Positions 17,896-27,766 of a stretch of 64,000 nt of DNA are shown here, piece after piece; the first letter of the stretch is position 1; each line of letters begins with the position of its first letter. The notes beneath the pieces are model-generated. The model saw only the letters and a program-made list of their open reading frames with translations. It was not told the origin of the DNA and did not search any database. The stretch covers positions 1,048,001 through 1,112,000 of the forward strand of contig NC_010530.1 in the NCBI RefSeq assembly GCF_000069785.1, written 5' to 3'. The position numbers and the translations under genes are program-made. This stretch comes from Cupriavidus taiwanensis LMG 19424 (GTDB taxonomy: Bacteria > Pseudomonadota > Gammaproteobacteria > Burkholderiales > Burkholderiaceae).

Positions 17896-20694
17896 ATGGT
17901 TGCAGCGACCGACCTGGCCAAACTGCTTGGCGCCGCTTTCTCGCAGGCCAACCGCTTGCTGCGCCTGCAGACGCCCCTTGGGCACGACGCGCTGATGCCC
18001 GAGCAGCTGCAGGCGGCAGAGCAGCTGGACGGCGGCGGGTTCCGCATCGACCTGACGGCGGTGTCGGATAACGCCGGCATCGAGGCGCAAAGCCTTCTGG
18101 GCCAGGCCGTGCGCATCGACCTGCTGACCCAGCGCAGCCGCACCACGTTGCGGCCCTTCCATGGCCACGTCACGCGCTTCGAGCGCGTGGGCGCCAACGG
18201 CGGGCTGGCGCGCTACCGGATCGTGGTGGAGCCTTGGCTGGCCCTCCTGCGCCACCGCCGCGACAGCTTCCTGTTCCAGGACATGTCGGTGGTCGACGTG
18301 GTGGACAGCGTGTTCGGCGACTACAACGGCCAGGGCAAGCTGGTGCCGGCGTGGCGCTGGGCGCTGCGCGACGCGTCGGCCTATCCGCGCCGCAGCATCG
18401 TCACGCAGTACGAAGAGAGCGACTTCGACTTCGTGACGCGGCTGCTCGCCGAAGAAGGCTTGTTCTACTACTTCGAGCATGAAGCCGCGGATGGCGAGGC
18501 ACTCGGCACGCACCGCATGGTGATCGCCGATGCCAACGATGTCTTCCAGGACAACGAACAAGCCAGCATCCGCTTCGGCCGCGCCGATGCCACCGCTGCC
18601 GAAGACGTGATCGATCGCTGGCAAGGTGCGCGCAGGCTGCAGACCAATACTGTGGCCGTGGCCAGCTGGGACTATCGCGCCAAGGCGGTGCGCAGCGCCG
18701 AGGCCGGTGCGCCGGCCGAGGGCAATTCAGCCGCTCCGACCCTGCAGGATACCGACTATCCCGGCCAATACTGGTTCGAAGACGGCGACCAGGCGCAGCG
18801 CCATGCCCGGCAACTGGTGGAGGCGCTGGAAGTCCGACGCCTGTCGTTCGCTGGCGAGGGCAGCGTACGGACGCTGGCGCCCGCCAGCCGCTTCATGCTG
18901 ACCGGCCATTATGACTACGAGCGAGTGCAAGGAGACGACGAACGCCGCTTTGTCGTCCTGGCGGTGGCGCATGCGGCCCGCAACAACCTGAACGAGCGCT
19001 TCCGCGGCGTCATCGATCAATTGCTCGGGACAGGTCAGTCGACTGAGGCGCCAGCCGAAGATGCGTCGGCAGTGGACGTGCCGTTCTACCGCAATCAATT
19101 TACGGTAGTGCCGGCAAAGATCCCCTACCGCCCGCAGCAGCTTGACGGACAAGGGCGGCAACTCCACCCGCGACCCACCGTCACCGGGGCTCAGACTGCC
19201 ATCGTCATCGGCACGGACGGTCCCGTGCATACCGACCGCGACCATCGGGTCATGGTTCAGTTCCACTGGCAGCGCGGGGCCCGCTCGGCCAGCCGGCTGT
19301 CTCATCCCGCGGGCGACGACAACGCCCGCGCCGAAGCCGGTTTGGGCACCTGGGTGCGCGTAGCGACCCCGGTTGCCGGCGCAAACTGGGGCGGCGTGGC
19401 ACTGCCGCGCGTCGGCCAGGAAGTGGTGGTGGAATTCCAGCACGGCGACATCGACCGCCCGGTCGTGATCGGCGCCGCCTACAACGGCCGCGGCCAGGCC
19501 AGCGCCCAGTACAACCAGAACCAGACCGGCGCTGCCAACGCCACCGGCAACGCACCAGCGTGGTTCGCCGGCAGCAACGAGACCGCCGATGGCAAACAGG
19601 ACGGCAACGGCAAGCCCGACGGCCAGCAAGGCCACGTCCACAATGCGGTGCTGTCCGGCATCAAGACCCAGGCCCTCGGCCACAGCCAGGACGGTACCGG
19701 CGGTTACAACCAGCTTGTCTTCGACGATACCTCGGGACAAAGCCGCACCCTGCTATCCACCACGCAAGCGGCCTCGGCCCTGACGCTGGGCCACCACCTT
19801 GACCAACGCGACAACGCCCGCCAGGCAGCCCTGGGCCACGGCGCCGCGCTGGAAACCGCAGACAGCGGCGCCTTGCGCGGCGGCGCGGGCATGCTGCTGA
19901 CCGCGCACGGCGCCGGCACCAGTGTGCCCTTGCTCGACAGCGAGGGCGCTGCAACGCAGGTGGAGGCCAGCACTGAACTGCTGACTTCGCTGGCCGATGT
20001 CGCGCGCAAGCAGAAGGCGGACTTGCCGGACGAGCCGGCTCCAGCCGAACTCCCGGCCATCGCACAGCTGAAGCACACCACCGAAGTGCTGCGCCATACG
20101 GAAGAAGGGGCCGATGGCAAAGCCAGCGCCACTGCCTATAACGAGCCTCACCTGCAGGTGTCAGCACCCAAGGGCATCGCCGCAACCACGCCCGCCGATG
20201 CGGTGCTGGTCGCGGGTACGCAGCTGACGGTGGCGGCGCAGAAGGATGCCAATGTGGCGGCGGGTGGGAATCTGTCGGTGGCGGTGGCCGATGGGCTGAG
20301 CTTGTTCACGCATGGCAAGGCTGGGGACGAGTCCGCGGCGGGGATTGCCATGCATGCGGCGAGCGGGAAGGTGGGTGTTGCCAGCTTGCAGGGCCAGGGT
20401 CGCATTGCCGCCGAAAAGCGGGTGACGGTGTCCTCGTCTCAGGGGGCGGTCAATGTGCAAGCGAAGGAGCATGTGCTGTTGAACGCGGCCGGGGCCCAGA
20501 TCCGGGTGCTTGGGAACACGATTGAGGTGCATGCGCCGGGGATGACTACGTTTAAGGGGGCGCAGCATTTGTTTGTGGGGCCGGGGGGGCGTGAAGCAAA
20601 TACGAGCCTGCCCAAGGGCGAGCTACCCTTGTGCGAGTATCAGGCGATGGGGGCTGAATCGACCGGTGCCGGCATCGTTCCGATTCAGTCCTGA
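17896..20694 (+). CDS. vgrG: VgrG spike protein (TssI), second copy
   Basis: A 932-aa VgrG if started at ATG 17896, which has GGGAG 6 bp upstream; the open frame reaches back into tssH but without a ribosome-binding site. It has the gp27-like segment YEESDFDFVTRLLAEEG, the OB region with VVVEFQHGDIDRPVVIG, a DUF2345 beta-helix (IRVLGNTIEVHAPGMTTF), and a short tail ending GIVPIQS. Unlike the other two VgrGs it has no long C-terminal extension, matching the presence of a separate DUF4123 adaptor gene just 10 bp downstream that can load its effector. It is part of the long core operon. Confidence 0.96.
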   Translation: MVAATDLAKLLGAAFSQANRLLRLQTPLGHDALMPEQLQAAEQLDGGGFRIDLTAVSDNAGIEAQSLLGQAVRIDLLTQRSRTTLRPFHGHVTRFERVGANGGLARYRIVVEPWLALLRHRRDSFLFQDMSVVDVVDSVFGDYNGQGKLVPAWRWALRDASAYPRRSIVTQYEESDFDFVTRLLAEEGLFYYFEHEAADGEALGTHRMVIADANDVFQDNEQASIRFGRADATAAEDVIDRWQGARRLQTNTVAVASWDYRAKAVRSAEAGAPAEGNSAAPTLQDTDYPGQYWFEDGDQAQRHARQLVEALEVRRLSFAGEGSVRTLAPASRFMLTGHYDYERVQGDDERRFVVLAVAHAARNNLNERFRGVIDQLLGTGQSTEAPAEDASAVDVPFYRNQFTVVPAKIPYRPQQLDGQGRQLHPRPTVTGAQTAIVIGTDGPVHTDRDHRVMVQFHWQRGARSASRLSHPAGDDNARAEAGLGTWVRVATPVAGANWGGVALPRVGQEVVVEFQHGDIDRPVVIGAAYNGRGQASAQYNQNQTGAANATGNAPAWFAGSNETADGKQDGNGKPDGQQGHVHNAVLSGIKTQALGHSQDGTGGYNQLVFDDTSGQSRTLLSTTQAASALTLGHHLDQRDNARQAALGHGAALETADSGALRGGAGMLLTAHGAGTSVPLLDSEGAATQVEASTELLTSLADVARKQKADLPDEPAPAELPAIAQLKHTTEVLRHTEEGADGKASATAYNEPHLQVSAPKGIAATTPADAVLVAGTQLTVAAQKDANVAAGGNLSVAVADGLSLFTHGKAGDESAAGIAMHAASGKVGVASLQGQGRIAAEKRVTVSSSQGAVNVQAKEHVLLNAAGAQIRVLGNTIEVHAPGMTTFKGAQHLFVGPGGREANTSLPKGELPLCEYQAMGAESTGAGIVPIQS

Positions 20695-20704
20695 CTCGCT
20701 AATT

Positions 20705-21640
20705 ATGGCCGTGCAAGATCGCCACCTGATGAATCACGCTGAGTCCTGGAATGCGCAGGGCGCAGCTGACATGCCTGCTGGCCACTCCGCCTTTTCTCAC
20801 CGGTGGCTATCAGATTTCACCTACGGGCTGCTGAATCCGCTGCGCCTTGAACGTGAGGAATGGGAGGACCTTCCAATTACCAGGCTGGCACCTCCAGAAT
20901 TGAAAGTGCAGGCGGAGTTCATGCCGTTGTTGTTAAGTTTCAATGATCTGACCGCGCCGCAACGCGCTATCCTGCTGGGTCGTATAGAAGCGAGGGAACA
21001 GCAGGGGAACTCATATCTTTGCGGTCTCCTCAGCAGCGACGCCGAGAAATCAGTGCTGAGCGCCCATCTCAGCCGCCTTCTGGTGATGACACGACAAGAC
21101 AATGGACAGCGTTACCTGCTTCGCTATTACGACCCGCGTGTCATGCGTCACTTGCAATGGTTATTGACGGACAAGCAGCGTGTGGAATTTTGCGGGCCGA
21201 TCAGCGTCTGGTCGTGGCCCGCATCCAGCGGCTGGATTACCGGCCGCCGTCTCGCGCGATACAGTCCCGGCCAGCGATTGGTTCTGCATCCCCACCAGTG
21301 GGCGACGCTCGAGCGCCTGGCCCTAACGAACCGGGCACTGACGGAACTTGAGATTTTGGCGCCTGATCTATCGCAGAACGACGCGTTGTTTCAGCGGCTC
21401 GATGCGGCGCTGCTCCAGGCCAGTACTGAACTCGCGCTCACCGATAGCGAGGATTGGCTGTTTTGCGCCATTCAATCCGTCCGCTTTCATCCGCAGATCC
21501 ACCATCATCCGCAGCTATTGGAACGTCTTGGGCAAGCAGCTACCAAAATGGGAAGCTATGCCGCCGCATGTGCGGACCTTGACGATTCCGCTTGGCTCAG
21601 TATGGCGGAGGAGCTGAACAGCCGAATGCCGACAGCGTAA
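20705..21640 (+). CDS. DUF4123 effector adaptor/chaperone
   Basis: A 311-aa protein started at ATG 20705; the frame is open further up only inside vgrG. The family core is clear: YLLRYYDPRV (about 137-146), then a short helix and FCGPISVWSW (about 162-171). DUF4123 proteins (Tap-1/TEC) are cytoplasmic adaptors that bind an effector and hand it to the VgrG tip, and they are almost always encoded between vgrG and the effector, as here. Base composition falls towards AT at this gene compared with the core genes, suggesting that the vgrG-cargo module was acquired separately. Confidence 0.85.
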   Translation: MAVQDRHLMNHAESWNAQGAADMPAGHSAFSHRWLSDFTYGLLNPLRLEREEWEDLPITRLAPPELKVQAEFMPLLLSFNDLTAPQRAILLGRIEAREQQGNSYLCGLLSSDAEKSVLSAHLSRLLVMTRQDNGQRYLLRYYDPRVMRHLQWLLTDKQRVEFCGPISVWSWPASSGWITGRRLARYSPGQRLVLHPHQWATLERLALTNRALTELEILAPDLSQNDALFQRLDAALLQASTELALTDSEDWLFCAIQSVRFHPQIHHHPQLLERLGQAATKMGSYAAACADLDDSAWLSMAEELNSRMPTA

Positions 21641-21650
21641 TGAGACAACC

Positions 21651-24395
21651 ATGACCCAATCTGGTACGACTCCGAAGAACAACAAAGCCGGTTGCCCATT
21701 CTGCCTAAAGAAAGGGCTGCCGATCTTGCCTGTCCGGTATGCGATCGCCCGCGATGACATAGGCAAGGGCAAACCTGCGCCACGCCTTGGTGGTCCCTTT
21801 GGTCACGGCGTCCAAGAGAATGAACTGCCGGCAGGGCAACACTATACGTTGCGTCTCATGCGGCCCGGCTACCTCTATGTGTGCAATGAAAAGCGTGGCA
21901 GCTGGGATGCCTATGTGATCACGGAAAAAGGGTACCTGTACCCCTTTGCAACCGAGATCAAGCACAGTGTCCTGGAAAAGATGGACACCAACAAGGTGCA
22001 GACCATTGACGCGTTGTTGCAGCCGCCCAAGGAAGCCATCGAATTCAGTTGCCAGAGGGAACCCGATCATCCCTATCTGGCTCGTTGCATCATGGTTCCC
22101 GATGCCAGTTCCGCAGAGAGAATCTGGATCGGATTCTCAGATACACCGTGGACAAAACGTGTATGGAAGGCGCATACCAATGCCAGGGAGCGAGCGCGCC
22201 ATATGCGCGAGCTCCGTTTGGATCTTTGGAAAGGAGGAAGCCACCGCCACGTCGATTCGTTGGAAAAGCTAGGTGGCCATTTGTCCGAGGGAGGCTATAC
22301 GATCAAGGAAACCCGTCCCGAAGCAGGCAAGCGCGGCACATATCCAAGTGAAATGGCGGGACAGCCATCCGCATTTTCTCACTCGCCACAGGCGTTCTAC
22401 GGCTTGAGGGAACAGCTGCCCGGTCTTGTCAATTGGGCAAATTCGCAAGCAAAGCGGATGGGCATGATTGCCCCAATGTTGGCAGTTGACGACCCAGTCG
22501 GACTGGCTTTGGAAGCCGCTCAATTGCTGCGCTTGCGCGTAGAAATTTTCGAACGCGACAAGGGCCGAGACTGGAAACACGCCACATCCACGACCATTGT
22601 TGGCATGCGCCATGCCATTGAAGAGCAGGCCGTGCAGGAAGCGCTCCAAGTCAAAAGAAACACTTCTGGCGTTGCCGTCTACACGTACGCCGATGGAATG
22701 CCGGTCGCGACGCCCTATGACCCAGACCTGGAGGAAAAGGTATGGGAGCAGAATGGACTGATGGCACTGACGCCGGATGAAGAGAAGCGCGCGCGCCGAA
22801 ATGCTTGGAAGGAGTATCTGAACGATTACAGCGAGCCTAACCGGGAAGCCTTCGATAAGGAGCTCGAGCGCGATATGAACGCGTACGCCAGGAACACACT
22901 GGCGCCGCTCGCGCGGAGCTTTGTGACATGGTACGGAGGAACACCATATCGCGAGGCGATGGCCTGCAACCACGATGATACCGATATCAAGAGCGGCGAA
23001 GCCATGACCAGCCTGGTCATTGCTTGCTTGTATGACATTGTTGGTATTGAGCCGGTATCCGACATCCTTCTCAAGGAATTGCAGGGCTCCTTTACTGAGC
23101 GTAAGAACACGGTTCTGCGGGCACTTGTGCTTGACAACTCCGAGGCGGCGAAGAAATTGGAGAAGGCGGCGACTGCGGAGTTAGAAGTAGGCAATCCTGG
23201 AGCCTGGAGCAATGTATTCAAGGCCTTTGCCCACGTACTGGAAAAGGGGCATGCGAATGAATTGGCAGGCGCGATGGAAAGTGTGGCACGACTGGCATAC
23301 AGCGTTTCGGCGCCGATAGTGACCCTACTAGGTCGTGCTGGAAGAGGCGCAGTGGGAAAGGCCGGGGACGCGGTAGTTGGTGTGGGTGTCCGCTATCGCC
23401 ATGTTGCTTTGCTAGGCCTGCTGGCAAAAAAGCCTCTTCGCCAACTTAAGATACGAGCATCTGAGGCCGAAATGGCCCACATCATTGTTGACGAGCTGGT
23501 GCGAGCGCACCCCAATGTGGATCGCCAAGCCTTGCGGCGGCAGGTTGATAATCATGTGCGGAGTGAGTTATCCGAGCGGCGCGGAGCACGTGGACAGATT
23601 CCTGGCGCGCGTAACGCAAGAGGGAGGCGGGTATACGAGTGGACCGTCTTCTGGGATGACGATATGCGCCGCACGTTTAACGGGACAAACATCGATCAAT
23701 TGGACAACATATTGTTGCGAGAAGACCAATTGCGTGCGGCGCTGAGAAGTCGGACCGCGACCGCGATCAAGTTGGATATCGGGCTGGGTACCGTGGGTCT
23801 GATACTAGATGGGTGGAATGCATACAAAGCATATACGGAGCTACCAGACCCAAAGAAGGGGACGCTGGGCCAACGGCAATTACAATTGGCCGGTGCCCTG
23901 ACAAGCTTGGCAGGGAGCAGTATAGAGCTTACTGGAAAGGGATTTGAGCGAACGGCCTGGGGACGAACATCCCTTGTGAGACCTTTTAGGTTTTTCATGA
24001 ACAAGGTGTCGAGCCGCGCACTTTTAGTGGGTTTTTTGGGGAAATTGATTGGTACGATTGGCGCTTTTATGGGTTCGATTTTGGACTATTGGAAAGCAAA
24101 AGATGCGAAAGCTCAGGGTGATGTCGCTATGTATCGACTTTACATAACCACTTCGGTTGTAGGTGGGGCAATTGCATCTCTTATGCTATTTGGTCTGTTA
24201 AGTGCAGGTCTAGGATTCGTGCTGCTTCTCGCGCTGGCTCTTGTATCCATGTTAGGCGAATGGATGATCAACGTTATCAGGGATAACAAAGTTGAGATAT
24301 GGCTAGACAAGACTCCATTTGGCATGCATAAGCATGGTCGTTTCTTGAAATTGGATGAGCAGGAATCAGCCTATCAGTCGCTTCTGAAGGCATAG
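21651..24395 (+). CDS. VasX-like membrane-active T6SS effector
   Basis: A 914-aa effector candidate. Its first ~200 residues contain CPFCLKKGLPILPVRYA and LMRPGYLYVCNEKRGSWDAY, the hallmarks of the VasX N-terminal region shared with Burkholderia BTH_I2691-type effectors. The middle is helical and charged. A hydrophobic stretch lies at about 545-590, and the last ~130 residues hold membrane segments (about 790-812 and 830-872, such as SLMLFGLLSAGLGFVLLLAL), as in colicin-like pore-formers that insert in the target inner membrane. DUF4123 directly before it and a membrane protein directly after it form the classic adaptor-effector-immunity set. Base composition is lower in GC than the core genes. 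Pore formation is inferred from the family. Confidence 0.82.
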   Translation: MTQSGTTPKNNKAGCPFCLKKGLPILPVRYAIARDDIGKGKPAPRLGGPFGHGVQENELPAGQHYTLRLMRPGYLYVCNEKRGSWDAYVITEKGYLYPFATEIKHSVLEKMDTNKVQTIDALLQPPKEAIEFSCQREPDHPYLARCIMVPDASSAERIWIGFSDTPWTKRVWKAHTNARERARHMRELRLDLWKGGSHRHVDSLEKLGGHLSEGGYTIKETRPEAGKRGTYPSEMAGQPSAFSHSPQAFYGLREQLPGLVNWANSQAKRMGMIAPMLAVDDPVGLALEAAQLLRLRVEIFERDKGRDWKHATSTTIVGMRHAIEEQAVQEALQVKRNTSGVAVYTYADGMPVATPYDPDLEEKVWEQNGLMALTPDEEKRARRNAWKEYLNDYSEPNREAFDKELERDMNAYARNTLAPLARSFVTWYGGTPYREAMACNHDDTDIKSGEAMTSLVIACLYDIVGIEPVSDILLKELQGSFTERKNTVLRALVLDNSEAAKKLEKAATAELEVGNPGAWSNVFKAFAHVLEKGHANELAGAMESVARLAYSVSAPIVTLLGRAGRGAVGKAGDAVVGVGVRYRHVALLGLLAKKPLRQLKIRASEAEMAHIIVDELVRAHPNVDRQALRRQVDNHVRSELSERRGARGQIPGARNARGRRVYEWTVFWDDDMRRTFNGTNIDQLDNILLREDQLRAALRSRTATAIKLDIGLGTVGLILDGWNAYKAYTELPDPKKGTLGQRQLQLAGALTSLAGSSIELTGKGFERTAWGRTSLVRPFRFFMNKVSSRALLVGFLGKLIGTIGAFMGSILDYWKAKDAKAQGDVAMYRLYITTSVVGGAIASLMLFGLLSAGLGFVLLLALALVSMLGEWMINVIRDNKVEIWLDKTPFGMHKHGRFLKLDEQESAYQSLLKA

Positions 24396-24407
24396 TAGAG
24401 GATCTAT

Positions 24408-25478
24408 ATGAAAGAAGGACAGTACGCCGGGTGGCTTACGCGATACAAGGTAAACCGCCCACTACATGCCTATGAAGATGCGGAACACTTGGACCCAAGG
24501 CGTCCGGTCGTAGATCTTCCGCCGAACGACCATGGTGTCCTGAGGGTCAACTCGACCTTCGTCGAGTATATGGACCGCTTCTTTCTGGAGCGAGGTTGGG
24601 CTGCCATGGGCGGAGCGCCATTTATTGCGATGTTCTTATTTTTTGCGTTATCCACCTTATCTACGATGCATACTCCCCGGGCTGACGGATCGCTTCCGGA
24701 GGAATCATTTGTAGTAACGGATTGGATTTTCGTTGTCGTATGTATTGTCTTTGTTTTGTGCATGGTCAAATTCATTTGGCTGAAAGATTTTTTTCGCTAT
24801 ACCCACTACCCAATTCGTTTCAATCGCAAGAACAGGACCGTGTACGTTTTCCGGCACAACGGCCCTGGTGGCGTACTGGCCGTACCTTGGGACAAGGCCC
24901 ATTTTTTTATCGGGCGTTCCAGCCCTGCGATGGGTGGGCAGAGCACCTTCACTTTTGACTTGCGCTGCAATGTTTTGGATGAACAGCGGATTGTGCGCGA
25001 TACTTTCGCCGTTGGCATGGATGGCAGCAGCAGCCGCGGCGCGGTACTTGAACATTGGGAGATGGTGCGCCGTTATATGGAAGAGGGCCCACAGAGCCTG
25101 CCGTTTCCACCGCTGGCGCTTACCGTTTCGACGGAAACCACGTTGCGAAATGTGGTGATCACTCAGGTCAGCGGGCAGTTTTCGGGGTTTTTAAGCATCC
25201 TGATGTTGCCCATCACGTTGCCTTGGGCCCTGTTTCGTTACCTGGCCATGAAAACCTGCAAACGGCCCGTCTGGCCGGCGGATGTTGAGACGGCGTGCGC
25301 AATCGACCCGAATGATCTCTTTGTCCTTGAGGAGCCGCGCTACGCAGGCGATGCCCAGACCGGCGGTCCTGCGGGTGACGAGCAGTTTTTGGCATACCGC
25401 GAGCGAGCGATGAAGATGGCCCTGGAGTACGATGCCGAGCGGAGAACTCGACTCGGTCCGGATGGGACAGCTGCTTAA
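24408..25478 (+). CDS. DUF6708-type membrane protein, candidate immunity to the VasX-like effector
   Basis: A 356-aa protein 12 bp after the effector. It has two N-terminal membrane segments (about 66-88 and 104-126), a central basic stretch with YPIRFNRKNRTVYVFR and VPWDKAHFFI, and a further hydrophobic segment at about 262-285 (FLSILMLPITLPWALFRYL). This layout matches the DUF6708 family, often found beside VasX-like T6SS effectors. A polytopic inner-membrane protein is what one expects for protection against a pore-former, but other roles such as accessory targeting are possible. Its GC content is also below that of the core operon. Confidence 0.65.
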   Translation: MKEGQYAGWLTRYKVNRPLHAYEDAEHLDPRRPVVDLPPNDHGVLRVNSTFVEYMDRFFLERGWAAMGGAPFIAMFLFFALSTLSTMHTPRADGSLPEESFVVTDWIFVVVCIVFVLCMVKFIWLKDFFRYTHYPIRFNRKNRTVYVFRHNGPGGVLAVPWDKAHFFIGRSSPAMGGQSTFTFDLRCNVLDEQRIVRDTFAVGMDGSSSRGAVLEHWEMVRRYMEEGPQSLPFPPLALTVSTETTLRNVVITQVSGQFSGFLSILMLPITLPWALFRYLAMKTCKRPVWPADVETACAIDPNDLFVLEEPRYAGDAQTGGPAGDEQFLAYRERAMKMALEYDAERRTRLGPDGTAA

Positions 25479-25695
25479 AGGGATTCGAGCCCTGAATCAT
25501 GCTATTGGATGCTGGCGATCTGGGCCTTGGCCAATTTGACGACCGCCTCCCATTCTCCCGATTCAAATTGCCGGACGAAAAAGCAGAAATAGGCAAATGG
25601 GTTAGTCGCAAATGCCTCTCTGGGCATCACGCCCATGGCCTTACCGCACCACCACCGGTACACTTACCCCTTGTTCCCAAGGCTGACTGACCACC

Positions 25696-26787
25696 ATGGC
25701 ATCCCTCCAGTTCGACCGCCTGCTTGCTCCGCTTCCTGGCGACCAGCCCTGCGGCGAAGACCTGCTGTTTTCCGCTGAATTCGACCGCATCCAGGAGGCG
25801 CGCCGCGCTGACGATCCTTCGTTGGACCAGGGCGATTGGGTTACGGATATCAAGGAGGCAGACTGGCGCGAGGTGATCGGCATCGCCACCTCGCTGCTGC
25901 AGGATCGCACCAAGGACCTACGCCTGGCGGTGTGGTTGACCGAGGCCCTTTCCAAGGAGCGGGGTTTTGCCGGGCTGCGCGACGGCTACCAGCTGACGGC
26001 CGAACTGTGTGGCCAATATTGGGATCACCTGCATCCGGTAATGGAAGCCGACGATGTCGATTACCGTACCGGCAGCGTGACGTGGCTGGCGGGGCGGTCG
26101 AGCCAGTTGATTCGCGAGATTCCACTGGTCGATGAATCGGCGGGTGGATATACCTACGTCGACTGGGAGGTAGCGACGCACCTCGCGGAAGCGATTCGTC
26201 GCGATCCGGAGCAGGCGGACGAACTGGCACAGGGCAAGACCAGCCAGGAGCAATTCGAGGCGGCGCGCAAGAAGACGCCTGTGGCATTCTATACGGCACT
26301 GCATGCGGACCTGGTGTCCTGCGAAGCAGCGCTGAAGCACCTCGGCGATGTGCTGGACGAGCGGGTCGGCGAGCATGCGCCCAGCTTCCGGCAGGCGCGA
26401 GAAGCGCTGGAGGCGGTGCGTATGCTGGTGGAGCGTTTTGTCGGCAAGCCGGCGGAACGGGCAGCCGGCGCGGAGCCCAGTCAGGCATCGTCCTCGTCGG
26501 CGCAGAGCGGACATGCAAGCGCGCCGGCCGGCGCTGCCGACGCCGTGCACTCCGGCCCGATTCGCACGCGTGCCCAGGCGCTGGCCCAATTGCGCGAGGT
26601 CGCGGATTTTTTCCGACGCACGGAGCCGCACAGCCCCGTGGCTTACCTGGCGGCGCGTGCCGCCAAGTGGGGCGACATGCCGCTGCACGCGTGGCTCCGT
26701 ACGGTGGTCAAGGACGATGCCACGCTGTCGCAGATCGAGGAATTGCTCGGTGTGGACGAAAATCGTTCGAGCGACGACGCAGGCTGA
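25696..26787 (+). CDS. tssA: T6SS assembly-cap protein TssA (ImpA N-domain)
   Basis: A 363-aa TssA. The ImpA N-terminal domain is clear: LLAPLPGDQPCGEDLLFSAEF, then DWREVIGIATSLLQDRTKDLR and YWDHLHPVMEADD. After an Ala/Ser-rich linker (about 250-285) the C-terminal region (AQALAQLREVADFFRRTEPHSPVAY, in part) matches the short TssA class. TssA primes baseplate docking and coordinates sheath and tube growth. A 217-bp gap without a gene precedes it, so it may have its own promoter although it is on the same strand as the core operon. Confidence 0.95.
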   Translation: MASLQFDRLLAPLPGDQPCGEDLLFSAEFDRIQEARRADDPSLDQGDWVTDIKEADWREVIGIATSLLQDRTKDLRLAVWLTEALSKERGFAGLRDGYQLTAELCGQYWDHLHPVMEADDVDYRTGSVTWLAGRSSQLIREIPLVDESAGGYTYVDWEVATHLAEAIRRDPEQADELAQGKTSQEQFEAARKKTPVAFYTALHADLVSCEAALKHLGDVLDERVGEHAPSFRQAREALEAVRMLVERFVGKPAERAAGAEPSQASSSSAQSGHASAPAGAADAVHSGPIRTRAQALAQLREVADFFRRTEPHSPVAYLAARAAKWGDMPLHAWLRTVVKDDATLSQIEELLGVDENRSSDDAG

Positions 26788-26819
26788 TGAAAATAGCGAT
26801 TTGTCGCTTCCGGTGGAAA

Positions 26820-27713
26820 TTACTCAAGCATCTTGCGTACCTGAATGCCGTGGCGGCCAAAGTCATAGCTGGTAAACCGCTGATTGCGCAGCACCCCAAA
26901 TAAGCCGCGCGCCATCATGGCAGGGATCGGTAGCAATGGGCCTGCCATCACACGAATGCCTGCGATGATCAGTAAGCCGGTAATTGCGGTAAGTGCGAAG
27001 CCAGCAGTGATCATCGCGCACACCCAGATGGCCTCGATGGTGTCGATTTCACCTCCAACTAGCATGATTCCAAGCCCAGCGAGCAAACCGGCCAGTGAGA
27101 AACCTGCAATTTGTACGAGGTGAGGAAAGACGTTGTTCCGGCCGGCCAGCAGTGTTCGCCATGGCATAGCAACGGGCTGCGGCCGGCGAGATGCATAAAG
27201 CGATAGCGCGTCCTGGCCGGTGCCGATACGGACGCCCCATGCCGAAAAGATGCCCTGATCGTTCCAGCCGACAGCTCGAATTCTGTCACCAGTGGAAAGC
27301 GCCTCGAAATAGGCCAGGTTGCCAGGTACAGGAACTGAGTTGATCTGATAGTCGCAAAAGTGGATGTCCTGGCCGTCCACAAGCCGCAGGATTACCGGTG
27401 TCACTCGGATATGGGCACGACGCGGCATGACCTCCGGATAGTCCCATTTCAGACTTGCCAGCGTAGCAATGGGTAAGCCCATATCCTCATAGACGCTGAA
27501 GGCCGCATTGCCGGCAATGACGCAATCTAGGATGCCTTCGCGCATTTCAAGCTGGACCGTGCTGCCGTCACCAGACGAAGGCAGGGCCCGTTGAGCAAGC
27601 CAGATGAGGGCACACCAGATGCGCCAGGGCCACTCCAGCCATATGGGATAGGCCGCAATGGGGTCGGGTGCTTCCCAGTCCTCGGCGCTCATGTAGACGG
27701 GGCGTTGTTCCAT
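26820..27713 (-). CDS. Unknown membrane protein at the end of the tssM operon
   Basis: A 297-aa protein of no family I recognise. The N-terminal two-thirds look soluble, with many aromatic residues and a hydrophobic patch near residues 24-45 (IWLEWPWRIWCALIWLA). Two strong membrane segments follow at about 200-222 (GFSLAGLLAGLGIMLVG) and 229-255 (WVCAMITAGFALTAITG), and the C-terminus is basic. It is the last gene of the leftward operon, 53 bp after the OmpA-domain gene and convergent with tssA. It is GC-poorer than the T6SS core genes around it. It could be an orphan immunity protein or an accessory membrane factor; neither is shown. Confidence 0.6.
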   Translation of the reverse strand: MEQRPVYMSAEDWEAPDPIAAYPIWLEWPWRIWCALIWLAQRALPSSGDGSTVQLEMREGILDCVIAGNAAFSVYEDMGLPIATLASLKWDYPEVMPRRAHIRVTPVILRLVDGQDIHFCDYQINSVPVPGNLAYFEALSTGDRIRAVGWNDQGIFSAWGVRIGTGQDALSLYASRRPQPVAMPWRTLLAGRNNVFPHLVQIAGFSLAGLLAGLGIMLVGGEIDTIEAIWVCAMITAGFALTAITGLLIIAGIRVMAGPLLPIPAMMARGLFGVLRNQRFTSYDFGRHGIQVRKMLE

Positions 27714-27766
27714 AGTCGGGCAACTGGTATCAATGGATCATGCCAAGGCTAGCGTGGTATGTCGCA

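Noticed and set aside
25479..25695. Possible short gene between the DUF6708 gene and tssA
   Set aside because: Open frames here lack start signals and coding character; the gap is only 217 bp.
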